A stretch of DNA of 26,102 nt from a virus: positions 1-26,102 of IMG/VR virus record IMGVR_UViG_3300027467_000261; one strand, given 5' to 3'. This document shows, in pieces, positions 7,001 to 15,630 of the stretch. The position numbers were made by a program, and so were the translations under genes. Under the pieces are notes generated by a model, which was given only the letters and a program-made list of their open reading frames with translations, was not told where the DNA came from and ran no database searches. Every line of letters starts with the position of its first letter. Within the stretch, counting starts at the first letter, position 1.

Positions 7001-10000
7001 ACGGACGGATGCGCTGGATGTTGGAGATGAGCTTCTCCAGAACGTCCTGGCCCCTCTCATTCACGAACGTACCGCGATACCACTGCCGGATTTGATCGAG
7101 CGTCGAGACGGCGAGCAGCTTCTTGCGGTTGCCGATGGTCGTCGGCGTCATGCTTTCTGCAAAGCCACGAGCGGCCTGCATCGCCGCATCGCGGGAGATG
7201 AATTGGCCCATCGCATCGGCAGCTTTGAGCTGCGCGTCGGCAGGCATGTTGCGCTGCGCGGCCATCACGTCCTTGGTCACGCGCATAACACCCTCGAGCG
7301 CCGTGAAGGTGTTCGGGGGCATGTTCAGGAGCTTGCGCACCGCGTTGACCATGGCATCCCACAGCGAACGCGCCGACCAACTCTGCATCCCGAGCTGCTT
7401 GGCCAGCTTGTCCGAGATCTGGATCTCGGAGAGCATCTTCTGGAACATGGGGTTCGAGAAGGCTTCAGCCACGAACTCGTGCATGTCGGTGAAACCATAC
7501 TGCTCAGTGAGCAGCGGGTTCTCACGCTCCTCGAGCGTGACGCCGAGCAGGTCGCTCATGCGCTTGCCGCCAATGACCGAGCGCACTTCGTCCGCGATAG
7601 CTTTAAGCGTCCCGAAGAACTGCTGGTCGTTGTCGAGCGCGATGGAAGTCAGGCCGTGCATGGCTTCGTGCGTCAGCACCGCAGTCGTGTGGAACGGGTC
7701 GGCCAGTTTCTGTGCTGACAGGACAATAAAGTCTGTCGTCCCTGCACGAGAGTAGAACGCATCGGCGTTCTTTGCGAAGCTCAAAACGTCCGCCTCGTCC
7801 AGGATCAGAACCTTCATGTTCGGGATGCGCGCGTCGATGCGCTCCCAAACAAACTTCATTACTTCCCGAAGTACCGGGTTCTCGATTTTGTCGAGGTTCA
7901 TCATGAACCTCTTCATCTCTTTGATGGTCGAGACCTGGAGAGCTTGGAACATCTCCCCATTACGACCAGGAAGTATGCCATTGTTGATGGCCTCTTCCCG
8001 CGTCATCGAGGGACCGCCGAAGGGGTCCGGGTTCTCGTTATAAAGGAACTGAATGAAGCCGTCGTCGAACTGCGCCCGCTGTGCAGCCGACAGAGCGTCC
8101 CAACGTTTGAACTTGTTATTGAGCCAGGTGACTGGGTTCAGACCACCGCGCGCGTTGTCGGCGAAATCCTCCTCCGACATAGCTGCCATGTACTCGAGAG
8201 CGTTGTTGTCAAACAGCGCCTTCTGCTCGTTGGTGAGCGTGTTCCAACCAGCCAGGCCATCCTGCAGTTGGAAGCCGTCGTCCTTGGTGTACGGCAACCC
8301 GCCGAGGATCAGATCGAAGTCGATCCCATTCTCTTCGGCGAGCGCCCGCGCTTGTGCTTCCGTCGGTGCACGGCGGCGCGACCGGTAGATCTGTTCTGGA
8401 GCCCGGTCAGGGTTGAACCCTTCGATGGTGCGGCGTACCGATTTTTTGATCTCGGGCGTCGAAGCCTTCTTCGTCAGGGCGATCTTGCCCTCGACCTTCG
8501 GGCGCAGGCCCTCGATCTTGCGCTTGCTCTCGACCTTGAACTTGCCTTCCTTGTTCTCGCCCTTGACGACGGAAGCCGCGACGATCTTCTCAATCAGATC
8601 GGCGCTGCCGCCCTCTTCGATACGGCGAACAGCGTCCTGCGCTGCAGCGCGCTCGCCCTCGGTAGCTGCCGCGTCATTGGCAAGCGCCCTGATCTTGTCG
8701 ATCTTGTCTTTGTTGCGCTCAAGCGCCTCACGACGCGCGCGGTCAAAGATGCTCTCGCGCTCGTTCGCGTTCTCGACGACTTCCTTCTCGTCGCGCAGGA
8801 CGATCTCGTCCTCGGCTTCCTGCTTTGCGATGAGCGCATCTTCAGGCGTTGCGTCTTCCGTCAGGTCGGCTTTGGCGTCGACGTCGCCCTGGTCCTGGCG
8901 GCTCGCCATCTCACCTTCAGAGCGGCGCTCCGACTTAACCTCGTCGACCTCGCCCTTCTTGATGGCCAGCTCGCGCCCCAAGAACGTCAGGATGCGATCA
9001 TCGCTGACCTTCTTCTTATTGGTCTTCATCTCGGTGCGAAGCGCACGCGCCTCGGTGAGGTAGGCGAGCTCACCGCTCACCGTGTCACCCAGCACCTTGC
9101 CAAGGATCTTGACGCCACGCTCCTTAGCTTCCTTGAGCATACCGTCGAGGCGGTCGAAAAGTGCCTGGCGCTCTGCGTCCGTCTGCGGGAACGACGTGTT
9201 CTCCGGCACCCACTTCTGGAAGAGTTCCTTCGCGGTAGCGTTGTCAGCTTCGCGCTTCGCCTTCTCTTCGTTGTCCTTGAAGGTGCGAGGAGCCTTTGGC
9301 TCGGCTTCCGCCTCCTTCAGGTTCTTCTGGATGGCCTTGTTCGTGGCCTTCTGATTGGCCTTGTTCGTCACAGCCTCGAGGATGCGGCCCGTCTTTGGCG
9401 CAATCTTCGGACCACGTTGCTCTGCAAGATCCTGTTCGCGACCCTCGATGCGCTCCTGGAGCACGGCTTGAGGGTCATCGCGCACGACGACTTGCGTATC
9501 AGCCGGAGCTTGTGCCGCGATCTGCTGCACGTCCTGCGCAACGGTCTCACTGGACGATGCAGCGTCCAGAACAGAAATGCCGTCCTTGAGAACCTGCACG
9601 ACCTTGGGATCAGCGCCGCGTTCCTTGACAGCTTTGACCGCCTCGAACTGCGGCGTCGCGCCCATCGGGAGGATGTCGTTAAGGCGATCAGCAGCGTCAG
9701 CCTTGCGGATGTAGGCAGGCTTCAAGCGTGCGGGGTTGTAGTAGACGATGCCATTCTTGACGAACACCTTCTCGATGCCCTTGGGCTTCTTCGGGCGCTC
9801 GGCTTCGGGCGTCGTGAACGGAATGTACACGGCCTGGCGGTCGCCAGTCGTGAGCATCTTGACCTGCTCTTGCAGTGTGCGAGGGCGCTCAGGCACCGGA
9901 CCATCAAGCGCTTCCACACCTGCCTGCATCGCAGCTTCATCAGCCTGCTGCTGGGTCTGGACGGGCGGAGCGGCAGGAGCCGGAGTAACGGCTGGCTTGG

Positions 10001-11315
10001 CGCGATTGGCGATGTCAGACGTGATGGCGTTGAACGCAGCGAACCGGGCCGGGTTGTCGCGACCCGACGTCGTCTTGAGCATCTCGGTGACGCGCGTCGA
10101 CAGCTCATCGGCCATCTCTGGCGAGAGCTCGATGCCCTGTTTCGCGAAGCGATCCAGAGCCATCTTGTAGAAATAGTTGTAAGCCCGTGGGGGTGCGGGC
10201 GGTGCGGGAGGAGCTGCCTCGCCAGCGGGTGGTGCCTCAGTCGGGGGAGTTGGCGTTACTCCGGGAGTAACCGGAGCAGCGGTGCTCGCTGGCGGTGCAG
10301 GCGGCGGAGGAGCTGCCTCATCCTGCTGCTTCTGATCGAGTGCGAACTTCGTGGCCGGGTCGAGCGGACCAGCGTCGGTCTTGCCGATACCGCCAAGAGC
10401 ACCACCGGCTGCACCGAGCACGCCACCAACCACACCACCTTCAATGGCAGCGTTGAGAGCCTTGATCCAGTTGCGCTGGCCGATGCCTTCGCTGACCAGA
10501 GCGTCCTGAGTGAGTACTTCGCCGGACCCACTTTCGAGGGCTTCCTGCAGGGCTTCGGTTGCAGCGCCGCGCTTTGCACCCTTGATGATGCCTTTGGCTG
10601 CTTCACCACCGATGCGCCGACCGAGCTGGCCTTCGAGGCCCCCCGTCATGTAGGTGATGGCACCCGCGATGATCGGAGCGTAGCCGACCGCGTCCTTGCG
10701 GAACTTCTCCTTGGCTACTTCCTGGCTGTCACCAGCCTCGATGTAGCTGCGGTATTTCTCACTCTGCATCAGAGTGTCGTGGTCGAGCTTCTCTACGTTC
10801 TCATAGATCTGACCAGCGACGTCGCCAGCGTTCTGGAGAGCGGCAGAGCCTTTTGCGGCAGCGCCAACAAGGGGAGCACGAGCTGCAGCGCCAACGCCCA
10901 GCAGGCGTAGTCCCAAGCTGACCGGCATGACGGATGCGACTGTCGCGGCCAGAGACGGAGCAGCCAGGGTTGACTTAGCCGCAAGGGCTCGACCGATGCC
11001 GACGTCCCAGATGCTAAGGTCATCAACGGTCTCAGGTAGGAAGGCGGCACCTGCTGCACGCTGGAAGGCGGGCGAGGTCTCCTTCATCTGCTCGTCGGCG
11101 AGCTCCTTGAAGGTTCGCCGTGTCTCTCCGCCAACCGCCCCATCAGTCAGGTATTCGGTGGCAGCAGCGATACCAGCGCCGACGTTGAGCGCACCGATAC
11201 CCAGGGCGCGACCATAATCGCCCCAGGTCGTGTCCCGCTCGTTCTCCGCTACCTCACGAGGAGGCTTCGAACCCTCAAACGTTTCGAAGAGGACGGAGAG
11301 ATCATCATCAGCCAT
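4077..11315 (-). CDS. Giant phage polyvalent / internal virion protein with zincin-like metalloprotease motif (2412 aa)
   Basis: The largest gene in the window. The N-terminal 310 residues contain several hydrophobic and Gly/Ala-zipper stretches (about 130-170 and 285-310), suited to membrane interaction during DNA ejection. A Pro/Ala-rich linker spans about 335-375, followed by long charged, helical regions. A zinc-protease signature HEAMH lies at residues 1216-1220, with EFVAEAF at about 1280-1286 supplying a likely third, glutamate ligand. The region from about 1790 to 2060 (SSDLARNTLVYAEAS ... NTQGDYSASNAP) resembles the large-polyvalent-protein-associated helical domains of phages, and hydrophobic helices follow near 2110-2148. 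Multi-domain polyvalent proteins are thought to be delivered with phage DNA and act on host or invader functions. ATG at 11315, 17 bases after the preceding stop. Substrate and delivery are inferred. Confidence 0.82.
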   Translation of the reverse strand: MADDDLSVLFETFEGSKPPREVAENERDTTWGDYGRALGIGALNVGAGIAAATEYLTDGAVGGETRRTFKELADEQMKETSPAFQRAAGAAFLPETVDDLSIWDVGIGRALAAKSTLAAPSLAATVASVMPVSLGLRLLGVGAAARAPLVGAAAKGSAALQNAGDVAGQIYENVEKLDHDTLMQSEKYRSYIEAGDSQEVAKEKFRKDAVGYAPIIAGAITYMTGGLEGQLGRRIGGEAAKGIIKGAKRGAATEALQEALESGSGEVLTQDALVSEGIGQRNWIKALNAAIEGGVVGGVLGAAGGALGGIGKTDAGPLDPATKFALDQKQQDEAAPPPPAPPASTAAPVTPGVTPTPPTEAPPAGEAAPPAPPAPPRAYNYFYKMALDRFAKQGIELSPEMADELSTRVTEMLKTTSGRDNPARFAAFNAITSDIANRAKPAVTPAPAAPPVQTQQQADEAAMQAGVEALDGPVPERPRTLQEQVKMLTTGDRQAVYIPFTTPEAERPKKPKGIEKVFVKNGIVYYNPARLKPAYIRKADAADRLNDILPMGATPQFEAVKAVKERGADPKVVQVLKDGISVLDAASSSETVAQDVQQIAAQAPADTQVVVRDDPQAVLQERIEGREQDLAEQRGPKIAPKTGRILEAVTNKANQKATNKAIQKNLKEAEAEPKAPRTFKDNEEKAKREADNATAKELFQKWVPENTSFPQTDAERQALFDRLDGMLKEAKERGVKILGKVLGDTVSGELAYLTEARALRTEMKTNKKKVSDDRILTFLGRELAIKKGEVDEVKSERRSEGEMASRQDQGDVDAKADLTEDATPEDALIAKQEAEDEIVLRDEKEVVENANERESIFDRARREALERNKDKIDKIRALANDAAATEGERAAAQDAVRRIEEGGSADLIEKIVAASVVKGENKEGKFKVESKRKIEGLRPKVEGKIALTKKASTPEIKKSVRRTIEGFNPDRAPEQIYRSRRRAPTEAQARALAEENGIDFDLILGGLPYTKDDGFQLQDGLAGWNTLTNEQKALFDNNALEYMAAMSEEDFADNARGGLNPVTWLNNKFKRWDALSAAQRAQFDDGFIQFLYNENPDPFGGPSMTREEAINNGILPGRNGEMFQALQVSTIKEMKRFMMNLDKIENPVLREVMKFVWERIDARIPNMKVLILDEADVLSFAKNADAFYSRAGTTDFIVLSAQKLADPFHTTAVLTHEAMHGLTSIALDNDQQFFGTLKAIADEVRSVIGGKRMSDLLGVTLEERENPLLTEQYGFTDMHEFVAEAFSNPMFQKMLSEIQISDKLAKQLGMQSWSARSLWDAMVNAVRKLLNMPPNTFTALEGVMRVTKDVMAAQRNMPADAQLKAADAMGQFISRDAAMQAARGFAESMTPTTIGNRKKLLAVSTLDQIRQWYRGTFVNERGQDVLEKLISNIQRIRPFADDKRERGEKLAQRFMDFAANNREAANEFADIANSVTMLNANLFGPNEHWGDNRRDSWQARALLPELQRRFAQVENASPGARQLYEDMVAYYRDTQNEITRQLVDNILAEHDMDLSSADRASITKKVMEGTLDDAAKELINNSTIFNALKDARALRLIQGDYFPLMRHGEFVVQTRDTIGDLMGGVEVEPGVIEFTGKTEKDALKMAEAFAKRETKGAGFTKEDGVPLILSGPTAREVSSDSSDYKFRVKVQLDGLHIFDTQAEAESFIQSEKGKYAQISEAPLLKRDDGTFGGELSNSALAAIAKSISAREGISQGQKEMMLTALKQAAVRQMAGNRVQKRALPRRGFIGASSDLARNTLVYAEASTRYLGKLRYMPLVREAFTEMQKLTDAARYTKDHQAMDQIVQHLRARVDGNVVTEQETSPIIRDIMTMSYIDKLASPAYSFLQVMQPTMMTLPYLSGRYGVGQAGGAISQAYRSIGAGAAIGGGFRNTKQAITQFAKAAIDSTDVLGSIMKNVSSQPDGQALTALLNELSERGMIDKNAGMEVAEVVTKGRGKWAMGLSKVDRIARQLPAAVEQVNRAVTAIAAYRLAIESKASPEKAMQMAFDAVANTQGDYSASNAPAIFNHPIWRISLQFKKYGQMYYALFGDMLYRAFKDASPQERAVARKQLAHLVSVQILAAGALGVPGMEVIKIGVMAASALGLGGGYDDFEREVREAAANLFGSKTAGELITKGIIPRAIGLDLSTRLGADSLLTFGEPKKYDETNVGAYLFNVFAGAPGSLVVDQFKAARGFADAIKDGDASQAAKAAELLPLPKFIADTAKAARKAMEGSTSAKSGRQTEDPIGIGTAAINALGFRTADQAERSAAKGAQIAETERRREVTGSMSKLKNQFAEAKNEGERVRVLNRLKQLNATLPEEERQTPAQFRAFAKKFQKDKAAGMVSGGARFRNEAERQASERAAAPYNFAR
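5130..5147. repeat. GTTACT palindrome copy, one mismatch
   Basis: GTTACTCGCCGAGTAATC: one mismatch in the right arm. It encodes G-D-Y-S-A-S-N in the polyvalent protein. Confidence 0.6.
6797..6813. repeat. GTTACT palindrome copy, exact
   Basis: GTAACTCTGGGAGTAAC, 5-base spacer. It encodes A-L-L-P-E-L-Q in the polyvalent protein. Confidence 0.75.
7858..7875. repeat. GTTACT palindrome copy, weak
   Basis: ATTACTTCCCGAAGTACC: two mismatches, 6-base spacer, inside the polyvalent gene. It is listed because it fills an interval in the series. Confidence 0.35.
10255..10271. repeat. GTTACT palindrome, best copy
   Basis: GTTACTCCGGGAGTAAC: perfect 8-base arms around a central G. It encodes P-V-T-P-G-V-T in the Pro/Ala-rich linker of the polyvalent protein. 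A lone half-site GGAGTAAC lies at 9982-9989. Confidence 0.85.
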
Positions 11316-11332
11316 GGAAGCCTCGAAGGACT

Positions 11333-13906
11333 TTAATCAACAGGGAGCGCACGCTTGCCGGAACCGAAGCGACCACGCGGGTCGTTCTGCGGGGCGTACA
11401 TAGGCGGTCGTGCCTGGGCCGGGGTCGTGTCTTCGGGGATCGGAACGGTGATCCGCTTCTGGCCCAGCGCGTCGATCATGCGACCTGGGACCGAGAGGAT
11501 GTTGATGTCGTTCCCCTGTGCGTCCTTGACCTGCAGGTTCTTGTTGCCCTTCTCGATCAGCGGTGACGGATCGAGAGCGTCAATGATACGGCGCGTCGTA
11601 CTAGGCTTCGGCGGCTCCTTCGGCTTGGAAGCCTCGGCCTTGTACTTGTTGCGCAGGCGAGCGATGCCTTCGAGCGTCTCGTCGTTGACGAACAAGCGCT
11701 TGCCGCCATAGACGACGCGACCCTTGGCGTCGACCTCGAGCCGGTACTCGCCGTCGCGGGCGATACCGTCGATGAACTTGGCGATGTCCACCCCGTCGAC
11801 GTTGTCGTTCTTGCGGCGGATCATATCCATCATGCGCAGGTACTCACGGCGCTCCGGCGTCTTGTCGAGACGCGGATCGTTCGCTTCACCCTTGTTGCGC
11901 TTGAGAGCCAGATCTTCCGGGCTCGTCACGCCGAGATACTCGTTCAGAGCGTCTTCGTTCTCGGACTTGCGAGCAGAATAGTTTTCCTTGTAGCCGGGGC
12001 TGTCCTCGACCTCATCGTAAACCTTCTTGGCGTACTCGAGCTTCAGACGCTGGCGCAGAGGCTCGATGGTCTTGCGAGCAGCTTCCTGCTCTTCCTTCGT
12101 CGCCTTGTAGGACGGGTCACGCTGGACGGTCGCCTTGCCGTTCTCGTCAATCGGCACGCCGAACTGCTCGAGGATGTCCGCGTTCTGGATGCGACGGCGC
12201 AGGACTTCGACCTCGTCGACCTCGTCCTCGCCCTTCTTGTTCTTCTTCGTCGGCACGTTCGGCTGGTTGAGCCTGCCGCCACCCTTGTTCGGGCTGGGCA
12301 CGGTCGCTGCCGTCGGCACGTTGCCAACGCCAAGGGCGCGAAGCACCTTGTCGCGATCCTTGCCGCCGACCTTGTCAGCGTAGGCAATGGCGCGGTCTTC
12401 CTGCGCCTGCACCGCACCCTTCACCTTCTCGAAGTACTCCTGCCACTCAGGGCTGTCGTCCCGGTCAGCAAGAGCCTGCGCGTAGGCGCGACGGGTCGTC
12501 AGGAGCCCACGCTTGATGTCGTCGTCGATGGCCGGGCCGGAGCTGCCACCACCCTGCGCACGGGTCTTCGCCGCCTTGCGGTTGCTTTCCCACTGGGTGA
12601 TGAGATTGAGCGACTGCTGCGAGTGAGCCTGGCCGGACGCCACCTGCTGGATGAGGCCCTTGAACTCCTGCGGCGTCGCCTCGACGCTCTCGACCACCTG
12701 GCCATCGCGGATGACGTCAGCCTTGATGTTGCCGTTCTGGAGAACGGCGGGCTGGATCAGGTCTGCGCCGGGCAGATCCTGCTCGTAGGTGTCCTTGATG
12801 ATCTTCGCGGCGGCGGGGAGATTGCCGTCCTCGAACGCCTGCATGGCCAGCATACCGCGCGTCTGCGAGTTGCGACGGTCATAGGCAGCCAGGCGGTTGA
12901 TGAGGTCTTCAGCCTTACCTTCCTCACCGCGCTCCGAGTAGTACTTCCAGATTGCCGCGACGCGGGCAGCCGACTTCGCCTGCGGAGGCAGACGGTTCTG
13001 CGGGTCGATGATGGCGTCAATCGCCTTGACCTCCTCGTCCTTCGCAGCGTTATCGCCGCGCAGGAAAGAGGCTGTGCGTGCATTGGTCTCGGCTTCATCC
13101 GGCACGCCAGACGGGGGCGAGAGCTCCTGCGACGCGCGACGGAACGCAGCCGCGTAACCCGGCATCGCCATGTCTGACATATCGCGGGCGACTGTGTTGG
13201 GGTCTTCATCAACCGGGGCCTCGGCCACCGGCTCTTGGTAACTTGCGGGAGTAACCGGGATGGCCTCTTCGTCCATCTCCGGGACCAACCCACCAACAGC
13301 GCCGATGAACGTACCGCGTGCGCGATAAGCGTCTTCATCGACCTCGGGGTCGACCTCAAGCGCTTCGTTCTCGACCCGGTCAGGCAGGGCAGGCAGGGTG
13401 CTCTTCGGCTTCGGAGCGTAGCCACCCTCGGGCAGTCCATAATTCTTGGGAGCAGCCGTATCCGCCACTGCCGGTTTCGGAGCAGCTTTCACAGCGGGCT
13501 TCGCAACAGGCTTGGCCGCACCAGAAGAACTCGGCAGCTCGTTGAGCCGCTTGATGTTCTTCATGATGGTTTCCATGCCCTTCAGGTCGCCCTTGCTCTC
13601 GGCAGCCTTGTAGGCAGCGTTGAGCCGACCGAAGGTGGTCTCACGCGGATTAGCTTCAGAAGTCGGAGCGGCAGCGGTGCTATCGGGAGCAGGCACAGCG
13701 CCTTCGGTTGGCTTGTCGCCACCAGTGAAAAAGCCCTTCAGAGTGTCGAGGAACCCGCCACCCTTCTTGCCATCGTCACCGCCGTAACCGGCGTAGATGT
13801 CTTCGGCCTCATCTTCCTTGTCGCGGGCATAGCGACTGCGGCGATTGGTTTCCGCGATGGCTTTGTAGCCAGCGGCGAAGTCGCGCATCTCCTGAGCAAA
13901 GGACAT
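11333..13906 (-). CDS. Putative internal virion protein (857 aa)
   Basis: Begins MSFAQEMRDFAAGYKAI, an N-terminus common among phage internal or core proteins encoded next to DNA-ejection genes. Residues 35-270 are low-complexity, rich in Pro, Ala, Gly and Glu. The remainder is highly charged and mainly helical (for example RLAAYDRRNSQTRGMLAMQA, then KKNKKGEDEVDEVEVLRRR), without a domain I can name. The ATG overlaps the preceding stop as TGATG, indicating coupled translation with the internal virion protein upstream. Position between that gene and the giant polyvalent gene, and size, suggest a second large ejection or core protein. The palindrome copy at 13238 is written into the low-complexity section (V-T-P-A-S-Y). 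Confidence 0.7.
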   Translation of the reverse strand: MSFAQEMRDFAAGYKAIAETNRRSRYARDKEDEAEDIYAGYGGDDGKKGGGFLDTLKGFFTGGDKPTEGAVPAPDSTAAAPTSEANPRETTFGRLNAAYKAAESKGDLKGMETIMKNIKRLNELPSSSGAAKPVAKPAVKAAPKPAVADTAAPKNYGLPEGGYAPKPKSTLPALPDRVENEALEVDPEVDEDAYRARGTFIGAVGGLVPEMDEEAIPVTPASYQEPVAEAPVDEDPNTVARDMSDMAMPGYAAAFRRASQELSPPSGVPDEAETNARTASFLRGDNAAKDEEVKAIDAIIDPQNRLPPQAKSAARVAAIWKYYSERGEEGKAEDLINRLAAYDRRNSQTRGMLAMQAFEDGNLPAAAKIIKDTYEQDLPGADLIQPAVLQNGNIKADVIRDGQVVESVEATPQEFKGLIQQVASGQAHSQQSLNLITQWESNRKAAKTRAQGGGSSGPAIDDDIKRGLLTTRRAYAQALADRDDSPEWQEYFEKVKGAVQAQEDRAIAYADKVGGKDRDKVLRALGVGNVPTAATVPSPNKGGGRLNQPNVPTKKNKKGEDEVDEVEVLRRRIQNADILEQFGVPIDENGKATVQRDPSYKATKEEQEAARKTIEPLRQRLKLEYAKKVYDEVEDSPGYKENYSARKSENEDALNEYLGVTSPEDLALKRNKGEANDPRLDKTPERREYLRMMDMIRRKNDNVDGVDIAKFIDGIARDGEYRLEVDAKGRVVYGGKRLFVNDETLEGIARLRNKYKAEASKPKEPPKPSTTRRIIDALDPSPLIEKGNKNLQVKDAQGNDINILSVPGRMIDALGQKRITVPIPEDTTPAQARPPMYAPQNDPRGRFGSGKRALPVD
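13238..13255. repeat. GTTACT palindrome copy, exact
   Basis: GTAACTTGCGGGAGTAAC, 6-base spacer. It encodes V-T-P-A-S-Y in the 857-aa protein. Confidence 0.75.
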
Positions 13907-15003
13907 CAGATAGCTCCTGGACGGGACACGAAGTTCGGACGCTCAGGTCCGGGCACGACGGCGACGTCCGGGATCGCACCGGAGCGCTGCGGCAGCTCCG
14001 TCTTCTCCTTCTTCGCCTTCTCGATCATCTGGTGCATGGTCTTCTCGCCGACCCAGGAGACGACCTCCTTCGGCACGACGAACTCGCCAGCGTTGAGACG
14101 TGCAGGCACATCGTCGACCGCCTGCCCGCGAGTGGGCGACGCCGCTTCGGGAACCGCACCGCCATCGGCGAGCATCCCAAGCGCCGTACCCTTCAATGGT
14201 GTGGTGAGCAGACCAAGCCCCATGCCGAGCGCGGTGCCGATACCAGACGAGCTCTGCTGGTTGGCCTTCCACGCATCAAGCGAGTTCTGGTAGCCCATAT
14301 TGAGGATGTTGCCCCACTGGCCGACGGCCTGGTTGCCCAGACCCTGCCACTGGGTGGCGGTGCCCATGGTGTTGGCACCCGATGCTGTGGTGGCAAGGCC
14401 GGAGTTGACCGCCTGGTTGCCGCTCTGAAGCGCTGTACCGTAGGTCGCTGCGACCTGGCCGGGATAGCCCTTGCCGACGTTGATGGCTTCGGAGCGAAGA
14501 GCGCGCTGGATCGCATCGACCTGGGCGTTCGCCTGGTTGCCCGCAGCCGCCGTAGCAGCCGCCTGATTGGTACGCACGCCGATGTCGAGGGCCGCGTAGC
14601 GCGTCGAGCTTGGGTCAATGCCGAAGCTCTCAAGGTTACGGGTTGCAGCCTGCCGTGCCTGCTCGAACTGTTGAGCGACGTTGGCTTCGGCGCGACCCAT
14701 CTCGAGCTCGCGCCGCTCGGCACTGCCATAGGTCTGCGCGTCGCGGATCAGATCCTGCTCGAGTGGCCTGTAATTCTGTTCGTAGAACGCTCGATCCCGT
14801 TCCGCAGCCAGTTGGTTCGCGTCCATGATCTCCATAGCACGACCGATGACACGGTCGGAGATCTCGCGATCCTGGGCGTACTGCTCTTTGGCCCAAGCAA
14901 GCTGTTCCTGTCCGAGCTTGTAGGAATACTCTGCAGACTTTTCAGAAGCGGCAGCGAGCTGGCTGTAATCCGGGGGTGGCGGAGCCTTAGATTTACCGCC
15001 CAT
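13906..15003 (-). CDS. Internal virion / DNA-ejection protein (365 aa)
   Basis: The N-terminus (MGGKSKAPPPPDYSQLAAAS), then a long helical region with EQLAWAKEQY and RPLEQDLIRDA, followed by NLESFGIDPSSTRYAALD and GYPGQVAATYGTALQSGNQA, matches a widespread family of phage virion proteins annotated as internal or DNA-injection proteins. The C-terminal section (about 276-315: DGG, SPTRGQAVDDVPARLNAGEF, VVPKEVV) is also typical of that family. It probably leaves the capsid with the genome and helps form the ejection conduit. AGGAGG seven bases before the ATG; the start overlaps the acetyltransferase stop as TGATG, and its own stop overlaps the next ATG the same way. The family call is firm; the exact role is inferred from relatives. 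Confidence 0.85.
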   Translation of the reverse strand: MGGKSKAPPPPDYSQLAAASEKSAEYSYKLGQEQLAWAKEQYAQDREISDRVIGRAMEIMDANQLAAERDRAFYEQNYRPLEQDLIRDAQTYGSAERRELEMGRAEANVAQQFEQARQAATRNLESFGIDPSSTRYAALDIGVRTNQAAATAAAGNQANAQVDAIQRALRSEAINVGKGYPGQVAATYGTALQSGNQAVNSGLATTASGANTMGTATQWQGLGNQAVGQWGNILNMGYQNSLDAWKANQQSSSGIGTALGMGLGLLTTPLKGTALGMLADGGAVPEAASPTRGQAVDDVPARLNAGEFVVPKEVVSWVGEKTMHQMIEKAKKEKTELPQRSGAIPDVAVVPGPERPNFVSRPGAI

Positions 15004-15443
15004 CAGGCAGCCTCCTCTTTCAAGAACGCTTTGCTGGGTCTGAGGTTCAGCCAGCGGCAGTCTTCGCGTAACATCGAGAGCACGAACAAGTCTTCGTCCG
15101 GGAACACGTCAGCGATCCTGGCTTCTATCTTAAACCCGAAGTTAAGAGAAAAGTCCAGTGATCGCTTATTGTTTGCTGGTATCTGAGCGAATACCTTCTT
15201 GCAACCAAGCTGCTTGAACATATAGTCGCAAGTCATCCACAACAGGTCGCGGTCAATCCATTTTGGGTTCTTACCCCAGATATGCACGTTTATGCTGGCA
15301 CCGGTATAATTGTTGAAAATCACACCACCGCGTAGTTCGCCATCGACAACACGGGCTAGGACCACATCCACTGCCGGGTTGAAAGTGACGCCCGCACCGC
15401 GTGCTACCGCGTGCCCATGCTCAGGGTTGTTGGTTACGATCAT
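15003..15443 (-). CDS. GNAT-family N-acetyltransferase
   Basis: A 146-residue protein with a compact GNAT pattern: strands around GGVIFNNYTGASINVHIWG (39-57), a helix (IDRDLLWMTCDYMFKQL), then the acetyl-CoA-proximal element with QIPANNKRSLDFSLNFGFK at 87-105. GNAT enzymes transfer acetyl from acetyl-CoA to amines. Such genes recur among the structural genes of podophages, where the substrate is unknown; a virion protein or a host factor are both possible. It overlaps the preceding small gene by 23 bases without a strong ribosome site, and is coupled by TGATG to the internal virion protein that follows, so its expression is late. Confidence 0.8.
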   Translation of the reverse strand: MIVTNNPEHGHAVARGAGVTFNPAVDVVLARVVDGELRGGVIFNNYTGASINVHIWGKNPKWIDRDLLWMTCDYMFKQLGCKKVFAQIPANNKRSLDFSLNFGFKIEARIADVFPDEDLFVLSMLREDCRWLNLRPSKAFLKEEAA

Positions 15444-15630
15444 TCGGCTTTGGGTACTTGTCTTTGATGGCCTGGCACTGGTCGATCCACGCCAGCGTAT
15501 CGGCGGGGAGCTCGATACCGGCGTCCTTGAGTGCTTTGGCCAGTTTGAAAACGGCGTCGAGCTGGTCGCCGGATGAGGGGTACTCGCCCTTCCTGAGACC
15601 AGCGTAATTCTGTTTGATCTGAATAATCAT
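15421..15630 (-). CDS. Small tail-fibre-associated protein (69 aa)
   Basis: The sequence contains LRKGEYPSSGDQLDAVFKLA near the N-terminus and ends with AIKDKYPKP, a pattern shared with short proteins found directly after fibre genes in many phages (YPs.gDQLDA ... vK.kYPKP). These are thought to assist fibre assembly or form a small tail component. ATGA overlap with the gene upstream. Function inferred from position and family resemblance. Confidence 0.7.
   Translation of the reverse strand: MIIQIKQNYAGLRKGEYPSSGDQLDAVFKLAKALKDAGIELPADTLAWIDQCQAIKDKYPKPNDRNQQP

Noticed and set aside
7944-10910. Long open frame (988 codons) on the + strand opposite the giant gene
   Set aside because: An antisense shadow of a GC-rich coding region: Leu/Arg-biased composition with no protein-like motifs, while the - strand frame has a clear metalloprotease motif and linker structure.
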